A stretch of 35,832 bases of DNA from Sphingobacterium alkalisoli (GTDB taxonomy: Bacteria > Bacteroidota > Bacteroidia > Sphingobacteriales > Sphingobacteriaceae). Location of the stretch: NCBI RefSeq assembly GCF_005049105.1, contig NZ_SUKA01000005.1, positions 1-35,832 on the forward strand. The letters are read 5' to 3'. The notes under the pieces were generated by a model. That model saw nothing but the letters and a program-made list of their open reading frames with translations, ran no database searches and was not told the DNA's origin. The position numbers and the translations under genes are program-made. Of this stretch, positions 1 through 8,080 are shown piece after piece (the first letter of the stretch is position 1; each line of letters starts with the position of its first letter).

Positions 1-624
1 GGAATCAACGGCGCCTATTCAGGTAAGGTAGGCAACGTAATCGGAAGCAGCTGGAGAAATGTAGACTATGTACGCTCCCTTTCGAAAAGAAGTAACAAAC
101 CCGCGTCAGCAGATCAACTGGCACAGCGTGCGAAATTTGCACTTGGTGTAAGTTTTCTGTCACCGATCAAGGATCTGCTCAATCTGGGCTATTCGGATGC
201 CCTGCAGGGGCGCTCAACCGGATACAATAAAGCGCTGCAGCATCTGCTGGCGAATGGTATCATGGGCGATTATCCAAATCAGACATTGGATTATGAAGCG
301 GTGGTAATCGCCAAAGGCGGGCTATCGAACCTGATGGGGGTGAGCTGGCAGGAGACCGCACCGCGGGAGGTATCCCTAAGCTGGACGACAGAAACAAACC
401 GTTTCAACGCTTTTTCGGACGATGTGGTGATCCTCCTGATGTACAATAAGGAAAAGTCCTTCTTCAGTATCCTGGAATCGGGTACACGTGCAGACGGTTC
501 GCTGGATCTGACCTTTCCGGAAGTGTATGCAGGGGATAATGTCGTGGGATGGGTATTCACAGGAAATCGAGATGGGGTTAAAACGTCCGGTAGCTATTAC
601 CTAGGTGAAATCACTGTCAGTTAA
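1..624 (+). CDS. DUF6266 family protein, 5' end outside window
   Basis: The reading frame is open from the first base, so the gene begins upstream of the window; an internal ATG at 262 would give only the last 120 residues. The visible 207 residues start with GINGAYSGKVGNVIGSSW, followed by a basic stretch (VRSLSKRSNKPAS) and QLAQRAKFALGVSFL. This matches the N-terminal signature I associate with DUF6266, a Bacteroidota family of about 200-220 residues with no known function. The C-terminal half is rich in beta-strand and aromatic residues and ends YYLGEITVS. No signal peptide can be judged because the start is missing. The next gene (DUF5675) follows after a 260-bp repeat-filled gap in the same orientation. 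Family assignment is from remembered motifs; the biochemical role is unknown. Confidence 0.8.
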   Translation, partial: GINGAYSGKVGNVIGSSWRNVDYVRSLSKRSNKPASADQLAQRAKFALGVSFLSPIKDLLNLGYSDALQGRSTGYNKALQHLLANGIMGDYPNQTLDYEAVVIAKGGLSNLMGVSWQETAPREVSLSWTTETNRFNAFSDDVVILLMYNKEKSFFSILESGTRADGSLDLTFPEVYAGDNVVGWVFTGNRDGVKTSGSYYLGEITVS

Positions 625-738
625 GTGGTTGGTGACTGGTGATTGGTGATTAGTGACTAGTGGTTGGTAACTAGTGGTTGGTAACTGGTGATTGGTAACT
701 AGTGATTGGTGACTAGTGATTGGTGACTGGTAATTAGA
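622..738. repeat. Degenerate tandem repeat GTGAYTRGTRAYTAGT
   Basis: Directly after the DUF6266 stop codon there are about 110 bases of imperfect 7-8 bp units of the type gtgattg, gtgacta, gtaacta, often paired as tggtgattggtaactagt. The same unit family returns at about 1362-1395. This is low-complexity, minisatellite-like DNA with no coding potential. Confidence 0.85.
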
Positions 739-758
739 GGTTAGGAGATGTTTCTTCT

Positions 759-845
759 CGTCTTTGCGAGGAGGAACGATGAAGCAATCTTTTTATGGAT
801 TGCTTCACTCCACCTCATATCCCCAAGCTTCGGTTCGCAATGACG
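759..845. repeat. Palindromic dispersed repeat (cgtctttgcgag...cgcaatgacg)
   Basis: The outer arms cgtctttgcgag (759-770) and ttcgcaatgacg (834-845) are inverted copies with 10 of 12 bases matching. The inner arms gaagcaatct (781-790) and ggattgcttc (797-806) match at 9 of 10. The result is a nested hairpin. Closely similar palindromes (cattgcgag/gaagcaatc type) occur in many unrelated bacterial genomes as intergenic repeats. It may also act as a transcription terminator or RNA-stability element; that is inference. Confidence 0.7.
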
Positions 846-854
846 GTTTAGGTC

Positions 855-885
855 TCAATACTCAATACTTAATACTCAATACTAA
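855..885 (+). repeat. CAATACT tandem repeat abutting a start codon
   Basis: Four imperfect copies of ctcaatact/ttaatact run straight into the ATG at 886 with only aa between. The same caatactcaatact word precedes the ATG at 1524. There is no purine-rich ribosome binding site, so the repeat itself forms the 5' leader. Confidence 0.8.
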
Positions 886-1290
886 ATGAATACACATACA
901 CTCTATCTCCGACGGAAATACGGAGAGAAGGGCACAAACGGAACCATCACCTATAACGGTGAACAAATTTGCCATACGATCGAGTTACCATGGCGAAATA
1001 ATTTGCAACGGCTGAGCTGTATCCCGGAGGGGCGGTACAAACTGCAGAAGACAAAGTACTATAAGCACGGGGAGCAGATCGGAATTCCGGCGGTGCTTGG
1101 TCGTGAGGCGATACTGGTCCATGCTGCTAACAACGCGATGAAAGAGTTACATGGTTGTATCGCTCCGGTTACGACGCTCACTGGAGAAGGTACAGGCGAC
1201 CAAAGTCGTAAGGCGTTGGATAAGCTGAAAGCACTGGTGTACAGCCTGTGGGATATGGAAGCAGAAGTGTTTTTAGTGATTAGGGGGTAA
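886..1290 (+). CDS. DUF5675 family protein
   Basis: The 134-residue product begins MNTHTLYLRRKYGEKGTNGT and contains the segments ICHTIELPWRNN, SCIPEGRYKL and ILVHAANNAMKELHGCIAP. I associate these with DUF5675, a small family found in phage-like and accessory regions of Bacteroidota and Proteobacteria. The conserved His and Cys residues (H115 region, HGCI) and the P-x-G-x-Y motif suggest a compact beta fold like that of some cell-wall enzymes, but no activity is established. There is no signal peptide. Full length for the family is about 130-150 residues, so the gene looks intact. It lies between two repeat blocks and is co-oriented with DUF6266 and two small genes, which suggests a recurrent cassette. 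Confidence 0.8.
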   Translation: MNTHTLYLRRKYGEKGTNGTITYNGEQICHTIELPWRNNLQRLSCIPEGRYKLQKTKYYKHGEQIGIPAVLGREAILVHAANNAMKELHGCIAPVTTLTGEGTGDQSRKALDKLKALVYSLWDMEAEVFLVIRG

Positions 1291-1523
1291 GAATTGAGAA
1301 TTACGAAATAGGAATTAAGAATTAGGAATGACGAATTACGAATTAGAAATTACGAATTAGGGGGGTGACTAGTGACTAGTGATTGGGAGCTAGTGATCGG
1401 GCAGCGGGAATCGGGTAGCCGAGAACGGGAATCGGATTTCTGATTCCAGTTTCCAGTTCTCAAATCTAATATCTCAAATCTAATGTCTAACATCTCATAT
1501 CTAACATCTCAATACTCAATACT
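1291..1523. repeat. Three families of low-complexity tandem repeats
   Basis: This 233-bp gap is almost wholly repetitive. Bases 1291-1360 are units of gaattacgaattag; 1362-1395 are gtgactagtgattg units as at 622-738; 1455-1523 are units of the type tctcaaatctaatatc and atctcaatactcaatact. The last unit abuts the ATG at 1524. I see no gene in it. Confidence 0.85.
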
Positions 1524-1784
1524 ATGCGTAGCATTATAAACAAAATCAGCCAAGCCGTACAGGTGGTACTGCTGGCTCCAATCAAGTTGCCGGGAAAGGC
1601 ACTCAATATCTTAAAATATGTTGCCGTAGGGTTGGGGATCTTGGAATCTGTCCTCGATGTGGAAAAGCGCGATACAGAAGGCGAAGACCAGCAGGATAAA
1701 AGCGAAAAAGTGATTATTGGTTCCATCGATGTTGGCGAACAAGCTGAAGAGGAAACCGATAAGGAGGAGGAACGGGATGAATAG
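1524..1784 (+). CDS. Small hypothetical protein, amphipathic N-terminus and acidic tail
   Basis: I do not recognise this 86-residue protein. The N-terminal 45 residues are basic and hydrophobic (VQVVLLAPIKLPGKALNILKYVAVGLGI), which could form a membrane-associated helix. The last 40 are strongly acidic (DTEGEDQQDKSE, EEETDKEEERDE). It has no cleavable signal peptide. The stop overlaps the next start by 8 bp, so the two are probably translationally coupled. The leader consists of caatact repeats instead of a ribosome binding site. Its position after DUF6266 and DUF5675 suggests a shared role, but none is known to me. Confidence 0.6.
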   Translation: MRSIINKISQAVQVVLLAPIKLPGKALNILKYVAVGLGILESVLDVEKRDTEGEDQQDKSEKVIIGSIDVGEQAEEETDKEEERDE

Positions 1785-1944
1785 CCATGGTGGCGGTTGG
1801 TTTCCAGTGCTGGGCGGAAGTTGCTGTAGTATTATGGGCTTAATCCCCTGGACTGATTTGATCCAGACGATGATACTCGCCGCGGTCGGCACAGTGGTAA
1901 GCTACTTGCTCTCGAGATTACTGCCGCGAAAAAAGAGGCGCTAG
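1777..1944 (+). CDS. Small single-pass membrane protein
   Basis: The 55-residue product starts MNSHGGGWFPVLGGSCCSIMG, continues with one predicted transmembrane helix (about residues 26-48, LIQTMILAAVGTVVSYLL) and ends in a basic tail RLLPRKKRR, so the C-terminus is probably cytoplasmic. I chose ATG 1777 because a strong purine tract (aaggaggagg, 1761-1770) sits 6 bases upstream; an upstream start at 1717 would run through the previous gene. It overlaps the preceding gene by 8 bp. Size and layout recall small holin-like or smalltalk-type proteins, but I cannot assign a family. Confidence 0.6.
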   Translation: MNSHGGGWFPVLGGSCCSIMGLIPWTDLIQTMILAAVGTVVSYLLSRLLPRKKRR

Positions 1945-1956
1945 CCAAAATGATAA

Positions 1957-1986
1957 CGCCCTACTGTAAAAGGTAGGGCGATTTTG
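1957..1986 (+). terminator. Rho-independent terminator after the small-gene cassette
   Basis: Perfect 8-bp stem cgccctac / gtagggcg with loop tgtaaaag, followed by attttgtg. It begins 13 bases after the last stop codon of the cassette. Confidence 0.8.
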
Positions 1987-2027
1987 TGCTAACAAAGAAT
2001 GGTTTTAAGTACAAATTGATAGAATAC

Positions 2028-2159
2028 ATGGTGAACTACAACACGGTATTAGGATGGCAGATGGGGCCATATAATCCCTGGGCTTCGACGACAAACACCA
2101 AGGGAGCGCCGATTTTACAATGGCTGTTCCTACGCGGCGATTACGAGAGCTTCTATTAG
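2028..2159 (+). CDS. Possible 43-residue ORF or gene remnant
   Basis: An ATG-initiated frame encodes MVNYNTVLGWQMGPYNPW followed by a short Trp/Tyr-rich sequence ending YESFY. It lies between two terminators, with no ribosome binding site. The composition looks protein-like but I know no family. It may be a small gene or the tail of a lost one. Confidence 0.25.
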   Translation: MVNYNTVLGWQMGPYNPWASTTNTKGAPILQWLFLRGDYESFY

Positions 2160-2198
2160 CATAATGAAAATTTAGAAGTAAATATTGCTCATACATAT

Positions 2199-2236
2199 AA
2201 TAAGCCACCAGCTTTAAAGCTGGTGGCTTATTGGTA
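2199..2236. terminator. Bidirectional terminator, perfect 34-bp palindrome
   Basis: The arms aataagccaccagcttt (2199-2215) and aaagctggtggcttatt (2216-2232) are exact complements. A and T tracts on both sides allow termination in either direction. It serves the minus-strand gene that ends at 2265. Confidence 0.85.
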
Positions 2237-2264
2237 TAATTTGCTTTATAGGGCTATACCACTT

Positions 2265-2729
2265 TTATGACGATGCTTTCGCAACGTCGCGCAACATTTT
2301 AACATTGTCGTGCGCAGCTTGAATTCCCTCTGCCTGCTCCACTAAGAGTGGCATAGCATCGGCAGGAATCTCGCCATCACGCATAGCCGTTTCGTAGGCC
2401 GCTTTAATGGCATCTTCACCACGCTCTGCCTCAGAAAGAATACTTGCACGATCTGATCCGCCAAAAAGGGCCTTAACATCGATCCATGCACGGTGTAGTG
2501 TACCGGCTACGGTGTTTCCAGTTTCCACATCGCCACCATAGGTCGCGACTAAAGCTGTCAGCTCTTGGCTGTATTTGCGACTTTGCATCGCATAGTCCTG
2601 AAAAAGAGCTTTCAAATCCACATTTTCATCGTTGATATCCGCAAGCGCTTTTTCGAAGCCTGCGATCCTATCGTTGTTGAGCTCGATCAAATCATTGATC
2701 ATCCCAACTGCTTTTTCGTTATTTTGCAT
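2265..2729 (-). CDS. PA2169 family four-helix-bundle protein (DUF2383)
   Basis: The 154-residue protein is nearly all helical: MQNNEKAVGMINDLIELNNDRIAGFEKAL, FQDYAMQSRKYSQELTALVATYGGD, HRAWIDVKALFGG, ILSEAERGEDAIKAAYETAM. This pattern, with the AERGEDAIKAAYE segment, is characteristic of the PA2169/DUF2383 ferritin-like four-helix bundle family. Members are cytoplasmic and often stress-linked, with no proven enzymatic activity. Length matches the family (about 145-155). It is monocistronic, ends at a palindromic terminator and is divergent from the ECF sigma gene at 2844. Confidence 0.85.
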   Translation of the reverse strand: MQNNEKAVGMINDLIELNNDRIAGFEKALADINDENVDLKALFQDYAMQSRKYSQELTALVATYGGDVETGNTVAGTLHRAWIDVKALFGGSDRASILSEAERGEDAIKAAYETAMRDGEIPADAMPLLVEQAEGIQAAHDNVKMLRDVAKASS

Positions 2730-2843
2730 AGTTGTACGTTTAGTATATTCAACAAGCAGCAGTCATAAAAGTTCATTTGATGATTGTTTTATAGTCATAA
2801 ATTAAAACATTCTCTATATTTACAATTCCGAATATAGTTTAGC

Positions 2844-3419
2844 GTGGCACATAAAGATGGAAAATCCGATGAAGAATTATTTTTCTTGGTTCAACAAGAG
2901 GATAGTATCGCCTTCTCTATTCTTTACGATCGCTATTGGCAACACCTGATCAAGAAATCTCTACATAAGCTACAAGATCAAAGCGACGCGGAGGAAGTGG
3001 TACAGAATGTATTTGTAAACCTTTGGAAATGGAAAGCCAACATTGCTTTAAAGGGGCATTTAAAATATTATATCTATACCATGCTGCGGCATGAAATTTT
3101 TCGCCTCTTAGAGATTCGTGTTCGTGAATCATCTCATTTGCAGCTAGATGAACTATCCTTAAATAGTATTCCGCTAGATCATGCCGATATGCAGCATATG
3201 GAATATCTTGAATTGCAGGATCAGATTACACATGTGATCGATGGGCTCCCGGAAAAATGCAGATTGATTTTTAAGATGAGTAGGGAAGAGGGTATGACGG
3301 CTAAACAAATTGCTGAACAGTTGGACATATCCCATCGGACGGTGGAGACACAGTTGAGAAAAGCGATTCGCGTACTCAAAAATGCGATTCAGCGTCTACA
3401 AGTTTTATTGTTTTTGTGA
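2844..3419 (+). CDS. ECF RNA polymerase sigma factor, FecI-like
   Basis: The 191-residue protein has a sigma-70 region 2 (about residues 25-92: FSILYDRYWQHL, SDAEEVVQNVFVNLWKW) and region 4 (about 130-182: LPEKCRLIFKMSREEGMTAKQIAEQLDISHRTVETQLRKA). It lacks regions 1 and 3, as ECF factors do. The start is GTG at 2844 (MAHKDGKSDEELF); there is no in-frame ATG before residue 70. Family logic says it directs transcription of the SusC/SusD genes downstream and is held by the FecR protein encoded 120 bp further on. The first C-terminal hydrophobic residues (LQVLLFL) are unusual but of unclear meaning. Confidence 0.92.
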   Translation: MAHKDGKSDEELFFLVQQEDSIAFSILYDRYWQHLIKKSLHKLQDQSDAEEVVQNVFVNLWKWKANIALKGHLKYYIYTMLRHEIFRLLEIRVRESSHLQLDELSLNSIPLDHADMQHMEYLELQDQITHVIDGLPEKCRLIFKMSREEGMTAKQIAEQLDISHRTVETQLRKAIRVLKNAIQRLQVLLFL

Positions 3420-3539
3420 GCTTTTGATCAATTTCTTGATTAAATAGCGAATATCTCAGTGATAAATTAAAAAAATATCTTTTTTGCGTACGTAGTTTAA
3501 TAATTTCTTTACTCTATATTAATAGACGACGTTATTAAT

Positions 3540-4532
3540 ATGGAAAATATTCCCGAAAATATCAAATTTTTAATGCTCAAATGGAAAACCGAAACACTTT
3601 CTGATGAAGAAAGACGGATTTTGGATGCTTGGTACAATGAGGAACTTCCAGATGAAATTTTTTGGTACGGAGAGCAAGAAGATAGTTTGGGCAGCCGTAT
3701 GCATACCAATATACTGTCGCGTGCAAATATTGCCGAAGAGGTAGCGAAAGGAGTTCGTCACATTACGGTAACAACATGGGCTGCCAGTATTGCTGCCTTG
3801 TTGATCCTGTGTTTATTAGGTGCCATATACCTGTGGAAGCGCTCTGACATGCCGGTAACATTGGTGTCGACCGAAACGAAAAAGGCAGAAATAACAAAAT
3901 TGATCCTTCCGGATCAGAGTATCGTATGGCTTAAGGGCGATAGTAAGCTCTATTATCCGGAAAACTTTACGGGCCAAACGCGAGAGGTAGAGCTGATTGG
4001 TGAAGCACTGTTCGAAGTCGTCAAGGATAAAAAGAAGCCTTTTATCATTCATACGGGAGATTATTTTACAAAAGTATTGGGTACGAGCTTCAACTTAAGG
4101 GTGGATCCCAAAGACGGAAAATTGGACCTATCGGTGTTGACCGGTACGGTAGAGGTAACGAAAAAACGAAAAGGCTTGGTATTAGAACGGAAATATACCG
4201 TCGAAGCCAACGAGACCCTGCGTACCGACGATAATGATCAACTAGTGCCGGCCGAAGTAGTGCCTACCCAGCTTATTACAACTATAACAAAAGGTACGGA
4301 ATACGATATGAACTTTATTTCGACACCAGTCGAAGACATTATGAGCCGTTTTGAGAAAAAATTTGAGGTGTCTTTTGAAGGATATACGGGAGAGTACAGT
4401 TCATGCCGGGTCACGGCCAATTTAACAGATCAATCGCTGGAAACTTCGCTAAAGCTATTGAGCTTGTCTATTAACGCGAATTACAAAATAGAGGACAATA
4501 TGATAAAACTAACAGGAGGAGGCTGTTTCTGA
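3540..4532 (+). CDS. FecR family anti-sigma factor with DUF4974 domain
   Basis: 330 residues. An N-terminal cytoplasmic segment (1-75) is followed by one transmembrane helix (about 79-98, ending AIYLWK). A periplasmic FecR domain follows (about 115-215; TKLILPDQSIVWLKGDSKLYY, EALFEVVKDKKKPFIIHTG, LGTSFNLR), then a C-terminal DUF4974 domain (about 258-328; PVEDIMSRFEKKFEVSF). In this family the N-terminus binds the ECF sigma factor and the periplasmic part receives the signal from the STN domain of the outer-membrane transporter. The genes on either side supply exactly those partners. The length is typical and the gene looks intact. Confidence 0.93.
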   Translation: MENIPENIKFLMLKWKTETLSDEERRILDAWYNEELPDEIFWYGEQEDSLGSRMHTNILSRANIAEEVAKGVRHITVTTWAASIAALLILCLLGAIYLWKRSDMPVTLVSTETKKAEITKLILPDQSIVWLKGDSKLYYPENFTGQTREVELIGEALFEVVKDKKKPFIIHTGDYFTKVLGTSFNLRVDPKDGKLDLSVLTGTVEVTKKRKGLVLERKYTVEANETLRTDDNDQLVPAEVVPTQLITTITKGTEYDMNFISTPVEDIMSRFEKKFEVSFEGYTGEYSSCRVTANLTDQSLETSLKLLSLSINANYKIEDNMIKLTGGGCF

Positions 4533-4665
4533 TGCATTAACATTATTTATGAACTAACCCACGAGTGAACAGATAAAATAGGATGCAAGAAATGCGGAGA
4601 TGCTGCTACATCCCCGCAATAAGCTTGGTCTAATTCATTTTAATTCAACTAAATTAACCTATCAA

Positions 4666-7600
4666 ATGTATAAAAAAAATTTGACATGGATGAGCTGTGC
4701 CGTTGCTAAGAGCGGATTAAAAATAAACAAATACAGCAGTTCTTCAAGAAGCAGAAGCTTCATCTTAATATTCTTCTTTCTCTTATCTGCATCCTTTAGT
4801 CGGGCACAGGTACTAAAAGAACAAGTAAATCTTAAATTTACAGATACCTCGCTGGAAAAGGCATTACAGGCCATTGAATCTAAAGTGGCAGTACGCTTTG
4901 TCTACAATGATAGCCACATGAACGCTGCCAAGAAAGTGACAGGATCGTATACGGGCAGTTTAGCTACCGTAGTAGAACAAATCCTCGCTCCTTTTCAGCT
5001 GGACTACGATTTTGTGGACAACCAGTATATTGTGTTGCAACAAAAACGATCTGAACAAAATACCCCCTCAACTGTCGATAATAGGAATAAGGTCAATCAG
5101 AATGGTTTTGTACAGTTCGGAAGTGTGGTAGACGAAAATGGAAATTTGTTGCCTAATGTGATTGTCTCTGTAGTGAATGCGGGGAATCTCGTACACACCG
5201 ATGCCAATGGTCGATTTAATATTGGTGTGATCGATGATTCATATACGCTTTCTATTCGGAGCATGGGATACAAGACCGTAGAGATAAAAAGCCGGCGTTA
5301 TGAAGACCTTAAGATTCAGTTGGTACCGGATCTATCGAGCCTAGATGAAGTACTGGTGATCGGATACGGTACAACGACACGTCGTAACAGCACCGGATCG
5401 ACTGTAAGGGTTACCTCCAAAGATATCATGAACACCCCCACGACAAATCTAGCCAGTGCCTTGCAAGGACGTGCTGCCGGTGTTTACGTTTCGCAGGGAA
5501 ATGGCTTGCCAGGTAGTCCGATGACATTCAATATTCGAGGAGTCAATTCATTGATAAGTTCTGGAAGCACGATAAATCGTAACGCCCCGCTGTTCATCGT
5601 CGATGGGATACCTTTTTCTTCTGATGCGATAAATAGCTCAGTCGGTACAGGTTTAAACGGCGCAAATGGTGCGGCGAGTCCACTGAATCTGATCAACCCG
5701 CTTGATATCGAAAGTATCGATATTTTAAAAGATGCCGACGCAACTGCTATCTATGGCTCACGTGCTGCCAATGGCGTGGTATTGATCACGACAAAAAAAG
5801 GTCGGGCAGGGAAGACGCAGCTTGACGGTATGTATAGACAAGGGGTTGCTAAGGTGAGCAAATTTCTCGACTTATTAAACACAGAACAATATCTAGCTAT
5901 TCGAACAAAAGCATTCGAAAATGCAATGGCAGCGGATCCAACGTATACGCCTGAATCGGATGATGCCTTTGATCTGACACGTTGGGATCAAAATGCATAC
6001 ACCGACTTTCAAAAGCTACTAATTGGAAATACGGCGAAAACTTCGGACGCTAATATTTCCTTGAGTGGTGGTAATTTAAGTACCAATTTTCGACTTAGTG
6101 GTACATTTCATAAAGAGGGTAATGTGTTTGTGGGCGATCAGGGTTATCGCCGGTCGGCTGTCAACTTTAATTTGAGCCATAAAACACTAAACGATAGACT
6201 TCAAATTGGCTTCTCGACAATCTATTCGGCCGATAATAACGATGTATCGATATTGGATCAAACGTCGATCGCATACAATTTGCCTCCAAATTATCCCCTA
6301 TATAATGCCGATGGGAGCTTATATTGGAGTGGACTGAGTTTTGGTGTGCCGCGTAATCCCCTAGGTGATCTAAATCAGACTGTGCAGAACAAAGGAAGTA
6401 ATTTGATGAGCAATCTGAATTTTGATTTGCGCATCTGGAAGGGACTTTCATTTAAGACCAATCTGGGATATGGTAAGTCGGACATGGACCAAAAGCGTTT
6501 GGCTCCGCTATCCTCTATGGATCCGGGTGTTTCAACAAACGTGGCCAACAGCATATTTGCCTACAATTCTATGGAGAATTATTCTGTTGAACCGCAACTG
6601 GATTATAATGTGAATATATTCGAAGGTAAACTCAGTACGATGGTGGGAGGTACGTGGCAATATACCACTTCTAGACAGCCATTTTACACGCTGGCAAGGG
6701 ATTTTATCTCGGATGATTTTCTGGAGAATATTGGATCGGCCGCTTCGGTATCGACATCACGCAGCTCAAGTGAATATAAATATGCATCCCTATTTGGAAG
6801 AGTCAATTACAATTGGAAAAGTAAGTATATCCTAAATGTAAACTTTAGAAGAGATGGATCTTCTAGGTTTGCGCCTGATTCGCGCTACGGTAACTTTGGA
6901 TCGGTAGGTGCTGCCTGGAATTTCTCGGAAGAGACATGGTTAAAATCCATAGACCTGCTAAGTTTTGGGAAGCTACGTGCTAGTTATGGTTGGGTCGGTA
7001 ACGACAAAATTCAAGATTACGGCTATTTTGATTCTTACCGATCGGTGCCTTATGTATATAATGGCTTGCCCGGAATGGTTCCTTCGCGACTACCTAACAG
7101 CAACTTCCGTTGGGAGACATCCAAAAAGTTGGAGACAGGGCTAGAATTGGGATTTTTAAATGACAGAATATCCTTGATTACTTCTTTTTATCGAAATCTA
7201 TCTGGAGATCAGTTGATTAACTATTCGGTTAGTGGGCAAGCCGGTTTTACAAGTTATCAAGCCAATTTCCCAGCTTTGGTAGAGAACAAGGGGTGGGAGT
7301 TTACATTGAATACGCAGAACATAAATACAAAAGATTTTTCGTGGAGAAGTAGTTTCAATATTTCGCTCAACAGAAATAAATTAGCGGAATATCCTGATAT
7401 CGAGCGATCGGCATACAGTTCGCAGCTGGTCGTTGGTCACCCCATGAACCCGATATATGCGTATCGTTTTACCGGCTTTGATCAGACTACGGGTATGCCA
7501 ACTTTTGAAGATCTGAATGGCGACGGAAATATATCCTTTGGCTTGTCTGACTATAACTTAGGTGATCGCTTTTTGGCGGGAACGACCTTGCCAAAATATT

Positions 7601-8067
7601 TTGGCGGATTTTCCAACACTTTATCCTATAAGAACGTAACATTAGATTTTCTATTTCAGTTCGTCAACCAGAAAGGGCGTTCATTTATTGCCAGCTCATT
7701 TTATCCGCCGGGTTATAGCATGAATAACTACGCGGCACAGCCGGCATTGGAATATATTAATGCAGGTTTGCCTTCCCAACCTCAGGTCGCTGCAGGATCA
7801 AGAAATGCTTATATCGCGTGGTCTAATTATGTTGGTTCGGATGCTGTACTCACAAATACGTCGTTTATACGACTTAAGAATGTGAGTTTATCGTATGATA
7901 TAAAGGGTGATTTCGTGGAAAGGCTAAAGTTTAAAAATCTAAGACTTCAGGTTCAGGGACATAATCTATTTACCGTGACAGACTATTTTGGATATGATCC
8001 CGAATCACAGGGATTAAATTTACCGCCGCTACGTACAATTGTCGGAACATTACAATTTACCTTCTAA
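4666..8067 (+). CDS. SusC/RagA family TonB-dependent outer-membrane transporter with STN domain
   Basis: 1133 residues from ATG 4666. An in-frame ATG at 4600 would add 22 residues, but MYKKN followed by a basic stretch and the hydrophobic core SFILIFFFLLSASFSRAQ is the usual start for this class. After the signal peptide come an STN signalling domain (about 52-127, NLKFTDTSLEKALQAIESK), a carboxypeptidase-like domain (about 148-222), a TonB-box-like LDEVLVIGYGT (227-237), a plug (NIRGVNSL, IDILKDADATAIYGSRAANGVVLITTKKG) and a 22-strand barrel ending in F. The STN domain fits control by the upstream FecR/ECF pair. SusD follows after 13 bp. The substrate cannot be read from the sequence; large SusC proteins import glycans or peptides. 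Confidence 0.94.
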   Translation: MYKKNLTWMSCAVAKSGLKINKYSSSSRSRSFILIFFFLLSASFSRAQVLKEQVNLKFTDTSLEKALQAIESKVAVRFVYNDSHMNAAKKVTGSYTGSLATVVEQILAPFQLDYDFVDNQYIVLQQKRSEQNTPSTVDNRNKVNQNGFVQFGSVVDENGNLLPNVIVSVVNAGNLVHTDANGRFNIGVIDDSYTLSIRSMGYKTVEIKSRRYEDLKIQLVPDLSSLDEVLVIGYGTTTRRNSTGSTVRVTSKDIMNTPTTNLASALQGRAAGVYVSQGNGLPGSPMTFNIRGVNSLISSGSTINRNAPLFIVDGIPFSSDAINSSVGTGLNGANGAASPLNLINPLDIESIDILKDADATAIYGSRAANGVVLITTKKGRAGKTQLDGMYRQGVAKVSKFLDLLNTEQYLAIRTKAFENAMAADPTYTPESDDAFDLTRWDQNAYTDFQKLLIGNTAKTSDANISLSGGNLSTNFRLSGTFHKEGNVFVGDQGYRRSAVNFNLSHKTLNDRLQIGFSTIYSADNNDVSILDQTSIAYNLPPNYPLYNADGSLYWSGLSFGVPRNPLGDLNQTVQNKGSNLMSNLNFDLRIWKGLSFKTNLGYGKSDMDQKRLAPLSSMDPGVSTNVANSIFAYNSMENYSVEPQLDYNVNIFEGKLSTMVGGTWQYTTSRQPFYTLARDFISDDFLENIGSAASVSTSRSSSEYKYASLFGRVNYNWKSKYILNVNFRRDGSSRFAPDSRYGNFGSVGAAWNFSEETWLKSIDLLSFGKLRASYGWVGNDKIQDYGYFDSYRSVPYVYNGLPGMVPSRLPNSNFRWETSKKLETGLELGFLNDRISLITSFYRNLSGDQLINYSVSGQAGFTSYQANFPALVENKGWEFTLNTQNINTKDFSWRSSFNISLNRNKLAEYPDIERSAYSSQLVVGHPMNPIYAYRFTGFDQTTGMPTFEDLNGDGNISFGLSDYNLGDRFLAGTTLPKYFGGFSNTLSYKNVTLDFLFQFVNQKGRSFIASSFYPPGYSMNNYAAQPALEYINAGLPSQPQVAAGSRNAYIAWSNYVGSDAVLTNTSFIRLKNVSLSYDIKGDFVERLKFKNLRLQVQGHNLFTVTDYFGYDPESQGLNLPPLRTIVGTLQFTF

Positions 8068-8080
8068 TATTTAAGCTAGC

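Noticed and set aside
622..738. Possible CRISPR array
   Set aside because: Units are 7-16 bp, contiguous and degenerate, with no unique spacers and no cas genes.
2005..2208. Minus-strand ORF of 67 residues
   Set aside because: It is antisense to the plus-strand fragment at 2028 and runs into the palindromic terminator; the composition is not protein-like.
4600..4665. Upstream start of the SusC gene at 4600
   Set aside because: The extra 22 residues are unlike a signal-peptide start, while MYKKN at 4666 is typical; kept only as an alternative.
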